A stretch of DNA of 47,389 nucleotides, taken from positions 1 through 47,389 of the forward strand of contig JAETOQ010000012.1 in NCBI GenBank assembly GCA_021771635.1, given 5' to 3'. Of the stretch, positions 10,601 through 18,432 are shown in pieces. The notes below the pieces were generated by a model, which saw only the letters and a program-made list of their open reading frames with translations, was not told where the DNA came from and made no database searches. Source of the stretch: Oscillospiraceae bacterium. GTDB lineage: Bacteria > Bacillota > Clostridia > Oscillospirales > Oscillospiraceae. Within the stretch, counting starts at the first letter, position 1, and the number at the start of each line of letters is the position of its first letter. A program made the position numbers and the translations under genes.

Positions 10601-13600
10601 GACCGTTCCCACCGGAACCAACGCGGGGACTTACACCGTCTGGTACAAGGCGCAGGGGGACGTCAATCATAACGACTCCGAGCCGCAGTCCATTTCGGTG
10701 ACCATCAGCCCCAAGCCGCTGACTGTGGACGCTTCCAATGTCGAGCTGTCCGGCAACGACCTGCAGGGCAACGCCACCGACGGTTACTACTACGATTATG
10801 ACGGCACGGAAAAAACGCCCACCGTCACCATCAAAGACGGCAATGCGGTGGTTTCGCCCAGCGAGTACACGGTCACCTACAGCAACAACAAGAACGCAAC
10901 CACTGCCGACAAAAAGGCCACCGTCACCATCACGGACAAAGAGGGCGGCAACTACGTGATCAGCGTCACCGGCACGGTGAGCTTTGAGATCCACAGCGTC
11001 GCCGCCGTGCTGACCGGCGCGCCCCAGGATCGGAACCTGACCTACAACGGAGCGGCTCAGCAGCTGGTGACCGTGGGCACCGCCACCGGCGGACACATCG
11101 AGTACCAGCTGACAAGCGCCCCCACGGGCGAATCTGCCCCCAGCGGCGGCTTCAGCATGAGCATCCCGACGGGCACTAACGCGGGCACCTACACGGTGGA
11201 CTACAAGGTGGTGGGTGAGGGCAGCTACTCGGACGGCCCCACCGGCTCGGTGACGGTGACCATCCAGCCCAAGACGGTGATCAGCCCGAAGATCACGGTG
11301 ACAGGCACCTATACCTATAACAGCAACGAGCAAAAACCGACCGGCACGGCTGTCACCGTCGAGGACGGCATGACCACCATCGACGCCAGCGAGTACACCC
11401 TGTCCTACCAGAACAACGTCAACGCCGGCACGGCTACAGTGATCGTCACCGACAATAACGGCGGCAACTACACCGTCAACGGCACGGCCACCTTCCAAAT
11501 TGGCAAGGCCGTTGCAACAGGTACCGCCCCCACGGGGAAGACTGGCCTGAAGTACAACGGCACAGCCCAGGAGCTGATCACGGCAGGCAGCTCGTCCGAT
11601 GGGACGATGGTGTATTCCCTGAGCGAGACCGGTGAGTATTCCGCTGCCATCCCCACCGGGAAGGACGTAAAAGAGTACGAGATCTGGTACAAGGTTTTGG
11701 GCGACTCCAACCACAGCGACAGCGCGGCTACAGCCCTGTCTCCCAAGGTGGAGATCGCCAAAAACACTGTGACCAAGCCCACCATTCAGGTGACGCCGCC
11801 GTCGGTGAAGTACACCGGGGAGAAGCAGACGCCCACCATCACCGTCAAGGATGACGAAGGCCTGCTGATCGACGGCAGCGAGTACACGGCGACGTATGCC
11901 GACGCAGCCAACAGTAACAACAACGACCTAACTCAGGTGGGCACGTACACCGTGACCGTTACTGGCAAGGGTACCAACTACTCGTTCAGCAAGACCGCCA
12001 CCTTCACCATCACCCAGGCGGATCAGACGCCCCTGACCATCACCGGCACCCGGGAGCGGGTCTACTACGGCGACACGATCCAACTGAGCACCACCGGCGG
12101 CATCAGCGGCGGAACCGTGACCTGGGCGGTGAATAGCGGGGCACCCGCCAGCATTACCGGCACCGGACTGCTTACCATCACCGGCGTGGGCTCGGTCACG
12201 GTGAAGGCCACCAGTACCAAAACCGGCTACGCCGATCAGACCGCCACCTGGAACCTCTACGCAGACAAAAAGCCGGTGGCCGCCCTTGTGACGGCGGCGT
12301 CCAAGACCTACAACAACAGCGCGGACGCCACCGTGACCGCCACCCTGCAAGGCAGCGACTTTGTGGGCACCGACAGCTTTACCATCTCCCTGACCGGCTG
12401 CACCTTTGAGGACGCCAACGCCGGGACGGACAAGAAGGTGAACGTGGTCAGCACAAGCCCAACCTTCACGGTCAACGCGGGCGGCACGGACAACCACGAG
12501 AACTACGCCATCACCTATCCCGCCATGGCCACCGCGTCCATTTTCAAGGCGGACGTGACTGACGTGACCGCGCCCGTGGCAGAAAATGATACGGCGAAGC
12601 TGGTGTACACCGGCCAACCTTTGGCCCTGGTCAAGACGGCGGGAACCGCCACAGGCGGCACCATGGAGTACTCCACGGACAGCACCAACTATTCCGCTAG
12701 CCTGCCTACCGGCACCGACTCGGGCAATTACGACGTCTGGTATCGCGTAAAGGGCGACGGCAACCACAACAACACGACACCCGTGAAGCTGACCGAGACC
12801 AATCAAGTGACCATCGCCCCGCAGAAAGTGGAGAAGGATAAGCTCACCATCGAGTTCACGCCCGACAGCGCCTCTTATGACGGCGCGGTTCACAAGCCGT
12901 CGGTCACGGTGAAGGACGGCAACAACCGCATGATCTCGGGGTCGGAGTACACCGTCACTTACAGCGATACGGACTGGAAAACAGCTTCGTCGACTACTGT
13001 GAAGCATATCGTCACCATCGCCGACGAGACGGGCGGCAACTACGAGATCACCACGAAGACCGCGGAGTTCACCATCTCCGTGATGGGCCAGAACCCGCTG
13101 TCCATCGTGGGCCAGCCCGGCGAGGTTCGGTACGGCGACAGCTTTACCCTCAGCACCACCGGCGGCTCCGGTATGGGGGCCGTGACGTGGACCAGCAGTG
13201 ACACGTCTGTTGCCACCATTGGGGCGAACGGCCTGGTCAAGACTTTGAAGTCCGGCTCAACCACCATTACCGCCACCAAACAGGCGGACGACAACTACGG
13301 CGCGGTCTCGGTCACCTGGTCGTTCAGCGTGGAGAAGAAGCCGGTCACGGCCATCGTCACCGCCAAGGACAAGGAGCATGACGGTACCGACGCGGCCACT
13401 CTGGTCATCACCTGGAAGGACGGCGACGTGCTCAGCGCCGACGTCAACACCCTTACCACTGCGCTTGAGACTGCCCTGTCCGGTAAGTTCGACACCGCCG
13501 ACGCGGGCACGGGCAAAACCGTCACCATCTCCGGCACACTCCCCGACAGCGAGAAGTACGCCATCACCATCAATCGGACTACCACGGCATCCATCACCCC

Positions 13601-16600
13601 GAAGGCCGCCACCCTGTCCGGTACGACGAACCCCACGCTGACTTACACCGGCAGCGCACAGAATCTGGTCACCGGCATCACGGCCACAAGCGGCACCCTC
13701 GTCTTCTCCACGGACGGCAGCTACTATACGCAGCTTGTCCCCACGGGGACCAACGCGGGCACTTACCCGGTGTGGTACAAGGCCCAGGGCGGCGGGAACT
13801 ACAAGGACAGTGACCCGGTCAGGCTGAATGTGACCATCCAGCCCAAGACGGTGAACAACCCCGTTATTGAGCTGTCCCCCGACAGCTTCGAGTACGACGG
13901 CACGCCGAAGAAGCCCGACGTGGTGGTCAAGGACGGCAGCACCGTGATCCCGGCGGTTGAGTACACGGTGAGCTACAGCAACAACATCAACGTGGGCACG
14001 ACCGCCAAGGTTACCATCAGCGACAACGCCGGCGGCAACTACACCGTCAGCGGTATCGCCAACTTTACCATCACGGCGGGCAAGGCCACCTTGACGACCG
14101 CCCCGCAGGCCAAAGTTCTGACCTATACCGGCGCGCCCCAGGAGCTGGTGAGCAGGGGCGCGGCGGACAACGGCACCGTGGTCTATTCCCAGACGGAGAC
14201 CGGCGGCTACACCACCACAATTCCCAGGCAGACCAACGCGGGCAACTACGAGGTCTGGTACAAGGTGCAGAACACGGACGGCACAGACGCCACCACTCCG
14301 CAATACCTGTCGGTGACCATCGCCCGCAAGGCGATCACCGCTGAAGTCCTTTTGGATCCGGAGGAGTTCATATATTCCGGCGACCCGTGCACGCCTGACG
14401 TATTCGTCCTGGATCTGGACAGCAATGATCTCCTTGACCCGGACACCGACTACACGGTTCGCTACATGAGCAATACTAAAGTTGGTACCGCAAGGGTCAT
14501 TGTTGTGGGCAAGGGCAACTACAGCTTCAGCGTTACTACCACCTTTGAGATCGTGGCGGCCAAGGCGAAGTTCACTACGTCCCCGACGGCAGTAACGGGC
14601 CTGACCTACAACGGCACGGCCCAGCCGCTGGTCACGGCAGGCACGGCTGAAGGCGGCACGCCCTGCTATTCGCTGGACGGCGTGTCCTACTTCCCAACAA
14701 TCCCCACCGCCATCGACCGGGGCAGCTATACGGTTTACGCCAAAATCCAGGGTGACTCGACGCACGAGGACAGCGATGTTGTGCGGATTTCTGTGACAAT
14801 CGGCGTGAACGCTTTGACCGCAGATCAGCTGACCGTCACCCTGTCCTCCAGCAGCTTCCCCTACACCGGCGGCGAGCATAAGCCCACCGTCACCGTGACC
14901 GATGACGACGGCAACGTGATCTCCGCCGACGAGTACACGGTGACCTACAGCGGCAACGTGAGCGTGGGCACGGCCACGGTCAGCATCAAGAGCAAGACCA
15001 CCGGCAACTACAACTTTACAGCTTCCGCCCAGTTCCAGATCGTTGACGCCAACCAGACCCCGCTGACCATCACCGGCAAGAAGGACGCCGTGTACTACGG
15101 CGACACCCTCAACCTGGGCACCACCGGTGGATCCGGAAACGGCGCTGTGACGTGGAGCGCAACCGGGCCCGTTGACACGCTCGGCGATGGCCAGTACAAG
15201 GTCACCAGCAGCGGCAGCGGCACCATCACGGCCACCAAGGGCGGCAGCACCGACACCTGGACGTTCTACGCCCAGCCCAAGCCGGTTACGGCGGTGGTGA
15301 CGGCGGCAAATAAAGTCTACGACGGCGATACCAACGCCACCCTGACCGTCGCCCTCAACGGTTTGCTTCCCGGAGAAACTGTCAACAGCGTGACCGCACA
15401 GGGCCAGTTCTTGGACGCGGACGTGGGGACAAACAAGACTGTTACCATTATCAGCCTGACGATCCCGGACGAGGTCGGCAAACTGTATGCCATCAGTCAT
15501 AGCGGCCCAACCACGGCCTCCATCACCCCGGCCCCCGCCGCGGTGACGGCTGCGCCCACGCTGGCTACCGGACCTTTGACCTACAACGGCAGCGCGCAAG
15601 CCCTGCTGACAGACGGCGGCACGGCAGACGGCGGCAGCCTGATGTATTCGCTGGACGGCAAGGACTACGGCTACACCATCCCCACGGGGACGGACGCGAA
15701 AACCTACACGGTGTGGTACAAGGTCGAGGCCGCCGACGACAACCACAAGGACAGCGCGGCGGTAAAGCTGGGGAGCGTAACAATCAGCGCGAACCAGGAT
15801 ACGCCCACCGTCCTGTGCACGCCGGGTACGCTCCAATATGATGGCACGGAAAAGACCCCCGCCGTGGTGGTGCGGGACAGCGCCCAGCGCATCATCCCGG
15901 AGAGCGAGTACACCGTGGCGTTCCCCACGCCCCGGATCGCGGTAGGCACCTACACCGTCACCGTCACCGACAAACCGGGCGGCAACTACAGCTTTACCAA
16001 TCCCGTGACCGGCACCTTTGAGATCGTGGCGGCCAGCCAGAACCCCCTGTCCATCGTCACCGACATCCCCACCGACGTCCACTACGGCGATAGCTTCCGT
16101 CTGAGCGCCATGGGCGGCTCGGGCAGCGGCGCCATCCAGTGGAGCATTGAGGGCACCGCCGCCACCATCAACGACAACGGCGTGGTGACCGTCACCGGCA
16201 CCGGCGGATTCACCGTGAAAGCGTACCGGAAGGGCGCGGACGGCTACAGCGATTCCAACACGGACAGCGTGCCCTTTGTGTCCAACCCGAAGCCCGTGAC
16301 CCCGGTGGTGACCGCCAGCGACAAGCCCTACGACGGAACCACCGACGCGGCCCTGACCGCAAGCTGGAAGAACGGCGACCTGGTGGGTACGGATACCATC
16401 GCACTCACAGCAAATGGCGTGTTCGCCACGGCGGACGCGGGCACCGGCAAGCGGGTGAACATCACAGAACACTCTGCCACAGGGACGAACGTGGACAAGT
16501 ACGCCATCACCTGGCCCGAAAGCACCACGGCGTCGATCTACAAGGTGGACGCCAAGCTGGACACTGCCCCGGCGGACGCTGGCCTGACCTACAACAAGTC

Positions 16601-18146
16601 CGCGCAGGAGCTTGTCCGCGCCGGTTCGACAGTGGACGGCATCGGCACCATCGAGTACAGCACCAGCCAGAACGGCACGTATTCCACCACCATCCCCACC
16701 GGCACCAACGCGGGCACCTACACCGTCTGGTACAAGGTGGCGGACAGCGTGAACTACACCGGCATCGCCCCGGCGTCCATTCAGGTGGAGATCAAGAAGG
16801 CGGATCCCGTCATTACCACAAATCCCACAGCATCCGGTACGGCGGGACAGAAGCTGAGCGAGATCACGCTGGACGGCGGCGCGACAAATACCTCTGGCGG
16901 CACCTTTGACTGGGAGAGTCCCGGGATCGAAGCCGAGGCCGGAAAGGCGTACAACGTGATCTTCAAGCCGAACGACACCGCCAATTATAAGACGGTCACG
17001 TTCACGCTGACGCCGGTCAGCGCTACAAGCGGCGGTAACACCCCCGGCATCCCCGATACCCCCAGCACCCCCGACAGCGCCTCGCTCCAGACCACCATCC
17101 AGAACGGCACGGCCAACACCGTGCTGAGCGCCGCGGGCGGCGATAAACTGGTAAAGGAGGCGGTTCAGAACCAGAGCCGGAACATCGTCATCAAGCCGGA
17201 GATCACCGGCGACGTGAGCAAGACCCAGGTGTCCATCCCGGCCTCCACCGTGAGCCAGATCAACAGCCAGACCGACGCGGCCCTCACCGTGGCCTCCCCC
17301 ATCGCCGACGTGACCATCCCCAACGGGGCGCTGGACACCCTGGGCAGCGCGGGCGGCACCGTGAACGTAGTCACCGAGCAGGTGGGCAACGCGGTGGCGC
17401 TGACGCTGACCGCCGGCGGCGAGCCTGTAGACAGCGTGCCCGGCGGCGTGACCCTCACCGTCCCGGCGGAGGACGCCGGAGCCGGCACCGTGGCGGTCTT
17501 GATCCATGACGACGGCACCCGCGAGGTGCTCCAGCGCAGCGTAGTGAAGGACGGCAAGCTGAGCGCCCCGCTGAGCGGCTCCGCCACCGTGGAAATCGTG
17601 GACAACGGCAAAGCCTTTGCCGACGTGCAGCCCACGGACTGGGCGGCTGAGGCGGTGACCTTCGCCAGCGCCCGCGGGCTGTTCACCGGCACCAGCGAGA
17701 GCACCTTCAGCCCGGAGGAGACCACCAGCCGCGGAATGGTGGCCACCGTGCTCTACCGGCTGGAGGGCCAGCCGGAGCAGGCGCTGGCAGACGTGTATCA
17801 CGATGTCAGCGACGACGCCTGGTACGCGGACAGCGTTGCCTGGGCCGCGGAGAACGGCATTGTAAACGGCTATGGGGACGGCCAGTTTGGCCCCAATGAC
17901 AGCGTCACCCGGGAGCAGTTTGTGGTGATGCTCTGGAGGTACGTGGGAAGTCCCGAGGCAGCTAACCACGACCTGACGGCGTTCACTGACGCGGATCAGA
18001 TCAACGGCTACGCTCTGGAGGCGCTGTGCTGGGCCGTAGAGAACGGAGTGATGAACGGCAACGGAAACGGCAGGCTTGCCCCTGGGGGAACCGCGACCCG
18101 TGCCGAAGCGGCGCAAATATTGAAGAACTTCATAGAAAACATTTGA
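1677..18146 (+). CDS. Giant secreted S-layer-anchored surface protein with MBG/YDG Ig-like repeats (5489 aa)
   Basis: The start at 1677 is chosen because GGGAGGT lies 7-13 nt upstream and the product begins with a signal peptide (MKRRVLSSIMALALCLNLF, cleavage after the Ala-rich GVFAADA). In order: Cys/His-rich head (about residues 35-140); a beta-helix-like Gly/Ser stretch (about 235-335); a zinc-ribbon-like TCPYCG...CGQCG segment near 370-410; then about 4500 residues of Ig-like modules; a Ser/Thr/Gly linker; an adhesin-like domain; and three SLH domains to the C-terminus. The modules follow a set order: YYGD...SGGSG, then KKPVTA...YDG, then YNG...NAGTYTVWYKV, then YDG...EYTV.SNN. MBG/YDG domains are known from bacterial adhesins, and SLH domains bind pyruvylated cell-wall polysaccharide. 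The likely role is a long fibrillar adhesin or scaffold; the ligand is unknown. The frame is open throughout, and the gene is monocistronic. Confidence 0.93.
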   Translation: MKRRVLSSIMALALCLNLFPVGVFAADAGTGDGLCPHHPAHTDACGYAPPVLEQECTHNHNEGCYTEEINCLHEHTAECYPDSGDASQAGEPVLCAHVCTQDSGCITRTLSCPHEHNDTCGYVAGKPGAPCLFVCAVCPIEDLIGQLPSRLSAGNAERVQAQIEEIYTLYDALTDEEQRQVDLSPCAALLNQMDGMGSTVLVDGSDSNVEKFTLTEDKENDGLYVVNTPLIFITNEHTLTGTNSSAIQVTGTGELHVRGGGAIVSKQGAGVEVQSGGKLYLEDSVSISGTTYALYIASGAEVHLSAGTYSGNTAAIYVEGGDYAALLGEGYAFFDGGSAISPENLASAKTLTVRQCTDHAKGEFKPVAGTPTHAWTCPYCGIGGTEPCTFSFAETGVGSCGQCGNQISVVVDRDSLKVLAYDDTVQPANGAVTVKVGDTVLTPETDYTVSYVTRGELGVTDITVTVTVTVQPDNGTFTQEYIFTQDDLTKPVLEWDTTSVSVPVTVPYTGSPVTKDQLPNVTINITTASGVDLQNLLRYSHKVQGDSAYTTGLPTNAGTYDVVVSIPEGTDYQAASSEPITLEIMPIDPIATPPAAAKPIYNRNPQALVTAGELTPVAVRDGLKIQFATSETGPYSDTIPTGIDAGDSYTVWYQVTGLTDNYIAPDPNPAQVADVKILRKAITPVVTLSQYSYLYDGGFKEPTVTVKDSDRVTDLPDTEYKVEYVNNRNVSTDDNPAKVVVTDKIQNGGNYDITQVDVEFKITSKTQDTLSITNKPSTFTYGDKFTLQTSGGSGNGLVTWEIVPADPNHPDSKAATVGTNSGQVVITGHGEITVKATKSGTDPDTGVVNYEDATAVWTFTADKKPVTATVTAEDKDFDGNTTATVHAEVKNGVLAGDEIKITGLTGSFDNENAGVGKTVTVVTTGAAITGKNSEHYAVTYSATTVTATIRKAVAKITTAPVAATLTYSGQPQELIATAAVVDPNTVQVEYALSETGTYSTDYPKGTNAGTYTVWYRVKETDNYTGLAPASVDVTIAKKPVSPTITLSGDGLQTDSSTPPTYSYIYDGTAKEPIVTLYEADGTTVIPAGEYTVAYSNNINVSTADTPATVTVTVKENGNYSFTPVTKNFTINKEQAKVLTAPKAAGLPLVFSTYAQELVTAGTASGGTMVYRVGSTGDFEEGIPTKTDAGTYNVYYKVQGDSNHSDSDVCAVPVTVTIAPKTAKDPTIELYQDDGTTPLVSYTYDGNPKEPNVVVKDGSDIIAATEYNVVYSDNTDAGHGTVNITDKPGGNYTVTGSATFVINKADIVDPKPQPATLTYNGTAQELLVPGTTTGGTVQYALNSATSTYSDAIPTGVNAGTYNVYYKVTGDKNHNDLPVQGPVEVEIQRKPLTDITIELTPDNFQYDGAVHLPTVTVKDGDTVLSASEYSWACNVSDPKDGGTYTITISDKAGGNYDLTNAAPKTADFIIGKAAQAELVIEGTREHVYYGDTFPLTASGGSVADAALTWISVGENATIDTNGNVTIKGVGEVTIRVTNPGNDNYLPISAQWTFTAAPMPVTASVVVDGKVYDGTTAATVTSVSIATINSDTVTIDPASITAVFDDPHAGTDKTVTLDTSKVQVTGDDAAKYAISYPDTVTATITQATTTIGTDPAAIASLTYNGQPQALVTAGQTNVGFLVYSLSENGEYSREIPTGTDAGTYTVYYKVDGTADYTGVAANTTPISVTIDPKPITPKIELSETSYKYDGTQKAPKVTLKDGDTVIPENQYTVTWAGTKSQTDADMLRVADTYTATITNAANGNYSFTVTASVEITPAEQAALHITGQPEHVYYGDVITTLGTEGGTGDTKDDTVKWSVTAGSATIVESTGVLTITGTGSVTVRAERSVPNYGTVGDNWNFTVEPKPVTAEVKITAKDYDGTTTATVGSVTVPTINGDTVTIEPASITAAFDDANAGTGKTVTLDASKATADNTDKYAVSYPATAKGDINPKTLTSVTVTLSDHDLKSDPNGQYYEYDGTAKEPKVTVKYTEDSTDKVIPDSNYTVEYSNNKNVGDATVTVTAKDGGNYTFTAAPVHFEIRSVAAVLVSSPQAKNLTYEKGTEQELVTVGTATGGTVVYSLADVEADYKAEIPKKEAAGTYTVYYKVKGDANHADTASQQMTAIIKPKEITPTITLSGNGLTETNGVYFYTYDGNPKTPTVTVKDGTEVIDGTEYSVSYRDNVNAGTATVVISDNNGGNYIVNGSVTFEITKAAPTVTAPTEKTGLQYNGELQELVNAGVSNDGTVVYSVNGGNYSAAIPAASAVDTYTIDWKVLGDANHSDTTPATLTVKIDKNTVNTPTITLSSDQFKYNGSQQKPTITVYDDHSRLIPEYEYTVKIEGTNGNVGMVDVDTYTVTVTTPKTSNYVISSNNTRTFQIVAADQETISITGTPAQVRYGDTIQLGVSGGTGGGTVKWEITGNTDTTLTQGGLLTVKDVNTSIKVTVTRSRGGNYTDVSASWEFTAARKPVTADVTVAAKNWDGTTGVDNTAITATVKTADLAFTDDSITISGLTGTYDNANVGTDKTVTLNKDGVNINGTNAGKYDVAIPATATASILAVAATVDTEPAANTLTYDASQSQALVTAGTATGGTMVYSLDGTNFTQNIPKGKDAGKYTVYYKAQGDQNHTDSAVGTVEVTIAQQTIAATDLQIELSPAWAQYDGQEHKPAVTLRDTKNNEIPTTEYTVVYDSATNWKDVGKHKVKVQNITGGNYIITETEKEFEISTSAQAPLQIVNKPGLVYYGDTFTLSATGGSGTGAVKWSSSDTSVATIDENGGLVTIVGVGQATITATKAGDGNHGEATATYPLNAHKKPVTVTVTADDKVYDGNTNATIHFTWTGLVGTDAINTNNLTGTFDNENVGTNKTVTITGDPVSDTTAQKYDITVQRTTTASITKEVAATPNVTAATDLEYTGSAQDLVTGDGTNTLYSASRDGVYSSTVPTGTNAGTYTVWYKAQGDVNHNDSEPQSISVTISPKPLTVDASNVELSGNDLQGNATDGYYYDYDGTEKTPTVTIKDGNAVVSPSEYTVTYSNNKNATTADKKATVTITDKEGGNYVISVTGTVSFEIHSVAAVLTGAPQDRNLTYNGAAQQLVTVGTATGGHIEYQLTSAPTGESAPSGGFSMSIPTGTNAGTYTVDYKVVGEGSYSDGPTGSVTVTIQPKTVISPKITVTGTYTYNSNEQKPTGTAVTVEDGMTTIDASEYTLSYQNNVNAGTATVIVTDNNGGNYTVNGTATFQIGKAVATGTAPTGKTGLKYNGTAQELITAGSSSDGTMVYSLSETGEYSAAIPTGKDVKEYEIWYKVLGDSNHSDSAATALSPKVEIAKNTVTKPTIQVTPPSVKYTGEKQTPTITVKDDEGLLIDGSEYTATYADAANSNNNDLTQVGTYTVTVTGKGTNYSFSKTATFTITQADQTPLTITGTRERVYYGDTIQLSTTGGISGGTVTWAVNSGAPASITGTGLLTITGVGSVTVKATSTKTGYADQTATWNLYADKKPVAALVTAASKTYNNSADATVTATLQGSDFVGTDSFTISLTGCTFEDANAGTDKKVNVVSTSPTFTVNAGGTDNHENYAITYPAMATASIFKADVTDVTAPVAENDTAKLVYTGQPLALVKTAGTATGGTMEYSTDSTNYSASLPTGTDSGNYDVWYRVKGDGNHNNTTPVKLTETNQVTIAPQKVEKDKLTIEFTPDSASYDGAVHKPSVTVKDGNNRMISGSEYTVTYSDTDWKTASSTTVKHIVTIADETGGNYEITTKTAEFTISVMGQNPLSIVGQPGEVRYGDSFTLSTTGGSGMGAVTWTSSDTSVATIGANGLVKTLKSGSTTITATKQADDNYGAVSVTWSFSVEKKPVTAIVTAKDKEHDGTDAATLVITWKDGDVLSADVNTLTTALETALSGKFDTADAGTGKTVTISGTLPDSEKYAITINRTTTASITPKAATLSGTTNPTLTYTGSAQNLVTGITATSGTLVFSTDGSYYTQLVPTGTNAGTYPVWYKAQGGGNYKDSDPVRLNVTIQPKTVNNPVIELSPDSFEYDGTPKKPDVVVKDGSTVIPAVEYTVSYSNNINVGTTAKVTISDNAGGNYTVSGIANFTITAGKATLTTAPQAKVLTYTGAPQELVSRGAADNGTVVYSQTETGGYTTTIPRQTNAGNYEVWYKVQNTDGTDATTPQYLSVTIARKAITAEVLLDPEEFIYSGDPCTPDVFVLDLDSNDLLDPDTDYTVRYMSNTKVGTARVIVVGKGNYSFSVTTTFEIVAAKAKFTTSPTAVTGLTYNGTAQPLVTAGTAEGGTPCYSLDGVSYFPTIPTAIDRGSYTVYAKIQGDSTHEDSDVVRISVTIGVNALTADQLTVTLSSSSFPYTGGEHKPTVTVTDDDGNVISADEYTVTYSGNVSVGTATVSIKSKTTGNYNFTASAQFQIVDANQTPLTITGKKDAVYYGDTLNLGTTGGSGNGAVTWSATGPVDTLGDGQYKVTSSGSGTITATKGGSTDTWTFYAQPKPVTAVVTAANKVYDGDTNATLTVALNGLLPGETVNSVTAQGQFLDADVGTNKTVTIISLTIPDEVGKLYAISHSGPTTASITPAPAAVTAAPTLATGPLTYNGSAQALLTDGGTADGGSLMYSLDGKDYGYTIPTGTDAKTYTVWYKVEAADDNHKDSAAVKLGSVTISANQDTPTVLCTPGTLQYDGTEKTPAVVVRDSAQRIIPESEYTVAFPTPRIAVGTYTVTVTDKPGGNYSFTNPVTGTFEIVAASQNPLSIVTDIPTDVHYGDSFRLSAMGGSGSGAIQWSIEGTAATINDNGVVTVTGTGGFTVKAYRKGADGYSDSNTDSVPFVSNPKPVTPVVTASDKPYDGTTDAALTASWKNGDLVGTDTIALTANGVFATADAGTGKRVNITEHSATGTNVDKYAITWPESTTASIYKVDAKLDTAPADAGLTYNKSAQELVRAGSTVDGIGTIEYSTSQNGTYSTTIPTGTNAGTYTVWYKVADSVNYTGIAPASIQVEIKKADPVITTNPTASGTAGQKLSEITLDGGATNTSGGTFDWESPGIEAEAGKAYNVIFKPNDTANYKTVTFTLTPVSATSGGNTPGIPDTPSTPDSASLQTTIQNGTANTVLSAAGGDKLVKEAVQNQSRNIVIKPEITGDVSKTQVSIPASTVSQINSQTDAALTVASPIADVTIPNGALDTLGSAGGTVNVVTEQVGNAVALTLTAGGEPVDSVPGGVTLTVPAEDAGAGTVAVLIHDDGTREVLQRSVVKDGKLSAPLSGSATVEIVDNGKAFADVQPTDWAAEAVTFASARGLFTGTSESTFSPEETTSRGMVATVLYRLEGQPEQALADVYHDVSDDAWYADSVAWAAENGIVNGYGDGQFGPNDSVTREQFVVMLWRYVGSPEAANHDLTAFTDADQINGYALEALCWAVENGVMNGNGNGRLAPGGTATRAEAAQILKNFIENI
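1777..2095 (+). other. Cys/His-rich N-terminal head of the giant protein (domain)
   Basis: Five short repeats with the pattern C-x-H-x-H-x(3,4)-C-G/Y: CPHHPAHTDACGY, CTHNHNEGCY, CLHEHTAECY, a divergent CAHVCTQDSGC, and CPHEHNDTCGY. The spacing suggests metal binding (Zn or other). Similar heads are seen on other large Firmicutes surface proteins; their function is not established to my knowledge. Confidence 0.7.
3960..16990 (+). repeat. Nine large Ig-like super-repeats inside the giant gene
   Basis: Nine copies of a YGD module are visible, starting near residues 770 and ending near 4790, for example NKPSTFTYGDKFTLQTSGG, GTREHVYYGDTFPLTASGG and GQPGEVRYGDSFTLSTTGG. Each is followed by a PVTA...YDG module. 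Between successive YGD/YDG blocks lie one to three pairs of YNG and YDG-EYTV modules, so the super-repeat averages about 500 residues but varies in length. Copies are diverged rather than identical, which argues for old duplication. Codons for Thr, Val, Gly and Asp dominate. Confidence 0.85.
17611..18143 (+). other. Three SLH (S-layer homology) domains at the C-terminus (domain)
   Basis: Repeats start FADVQPTDWAAEAVTFASARG, then YHDVSDDAWYADSVAWAAENG, then AFTDADQINGYALEALCWAV, each followed by a TRE/TRA-type segment (TSRGMVATVLYRL, TREQFVVMLWRYV, TRAEAAQILKNFI). The canonical ITRAE-like motif survives best in repeats 2 and 3. They anchor the protein non-covalently to secondary cell-wall polymer. 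No LPXTG motif follows. Confidence 0.9.
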
Positions 18147-18155
18147 TTTAACCTG

Positions 18156-18216
18156 AAAATGATGGGGGTATTTTGAGCCGTTTTCTCTGGACGGCCAAAA
18201 TACCCCCATCATTTTT
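18156..18216 (+). terminator. Long terminator of the giant gene
   Basis: A 20-bp stem (18156-18175 with 18196-18215) is extended by 5 bp (77-81 with 91-95) across a one-base bulge, and ends in TTTTT. The left flank is A-rich, so it could work in both directions. Confidence 0.85.
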
Positions 18217-18274
18217 GCGCGTTGTGAACTTTTCGGGGAAGGCGGAAAAACCGTTCCACCCGGATGGCTGCCCC

Positions 18275-18303
18275 TTCCCATTTCCGGGGCGGTATGGTAT
18301 ACT
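18275..18303 (+). promoter_or_regulatory. Promoter of the aldo/keto reductase gene
   Basis: TTCCCA (18275-18280), 17 nt, TATACT (18298-18303) with TGG directly before it (extended -10). Confidence 0.5.
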
Positions 18304-18432
18304 GGCTGCAAGGATTCTCTGAGGAGGCGGGTTGCGGTGAACGCCCTCATGCCCAACGGCAACCCCCGGCCTGGGGGGGATCCATCCGCGGCCCTGGGGA
18401 TCAAAACAGACGCTTGAGGAGGAATGGACGGG

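Noticed and set aside
2406-18404. Very long open frames on the minus strand opposite the giant gene (up to about 1700 codons)
   Set aside because: They lack ribosome sites and signals, their predicted proteins are low-complexity strings rich in Gly, Val, Arg and His, and they follow from the GC-rich, Thr/Val/Gly-biased codons of the true gene read backwards.
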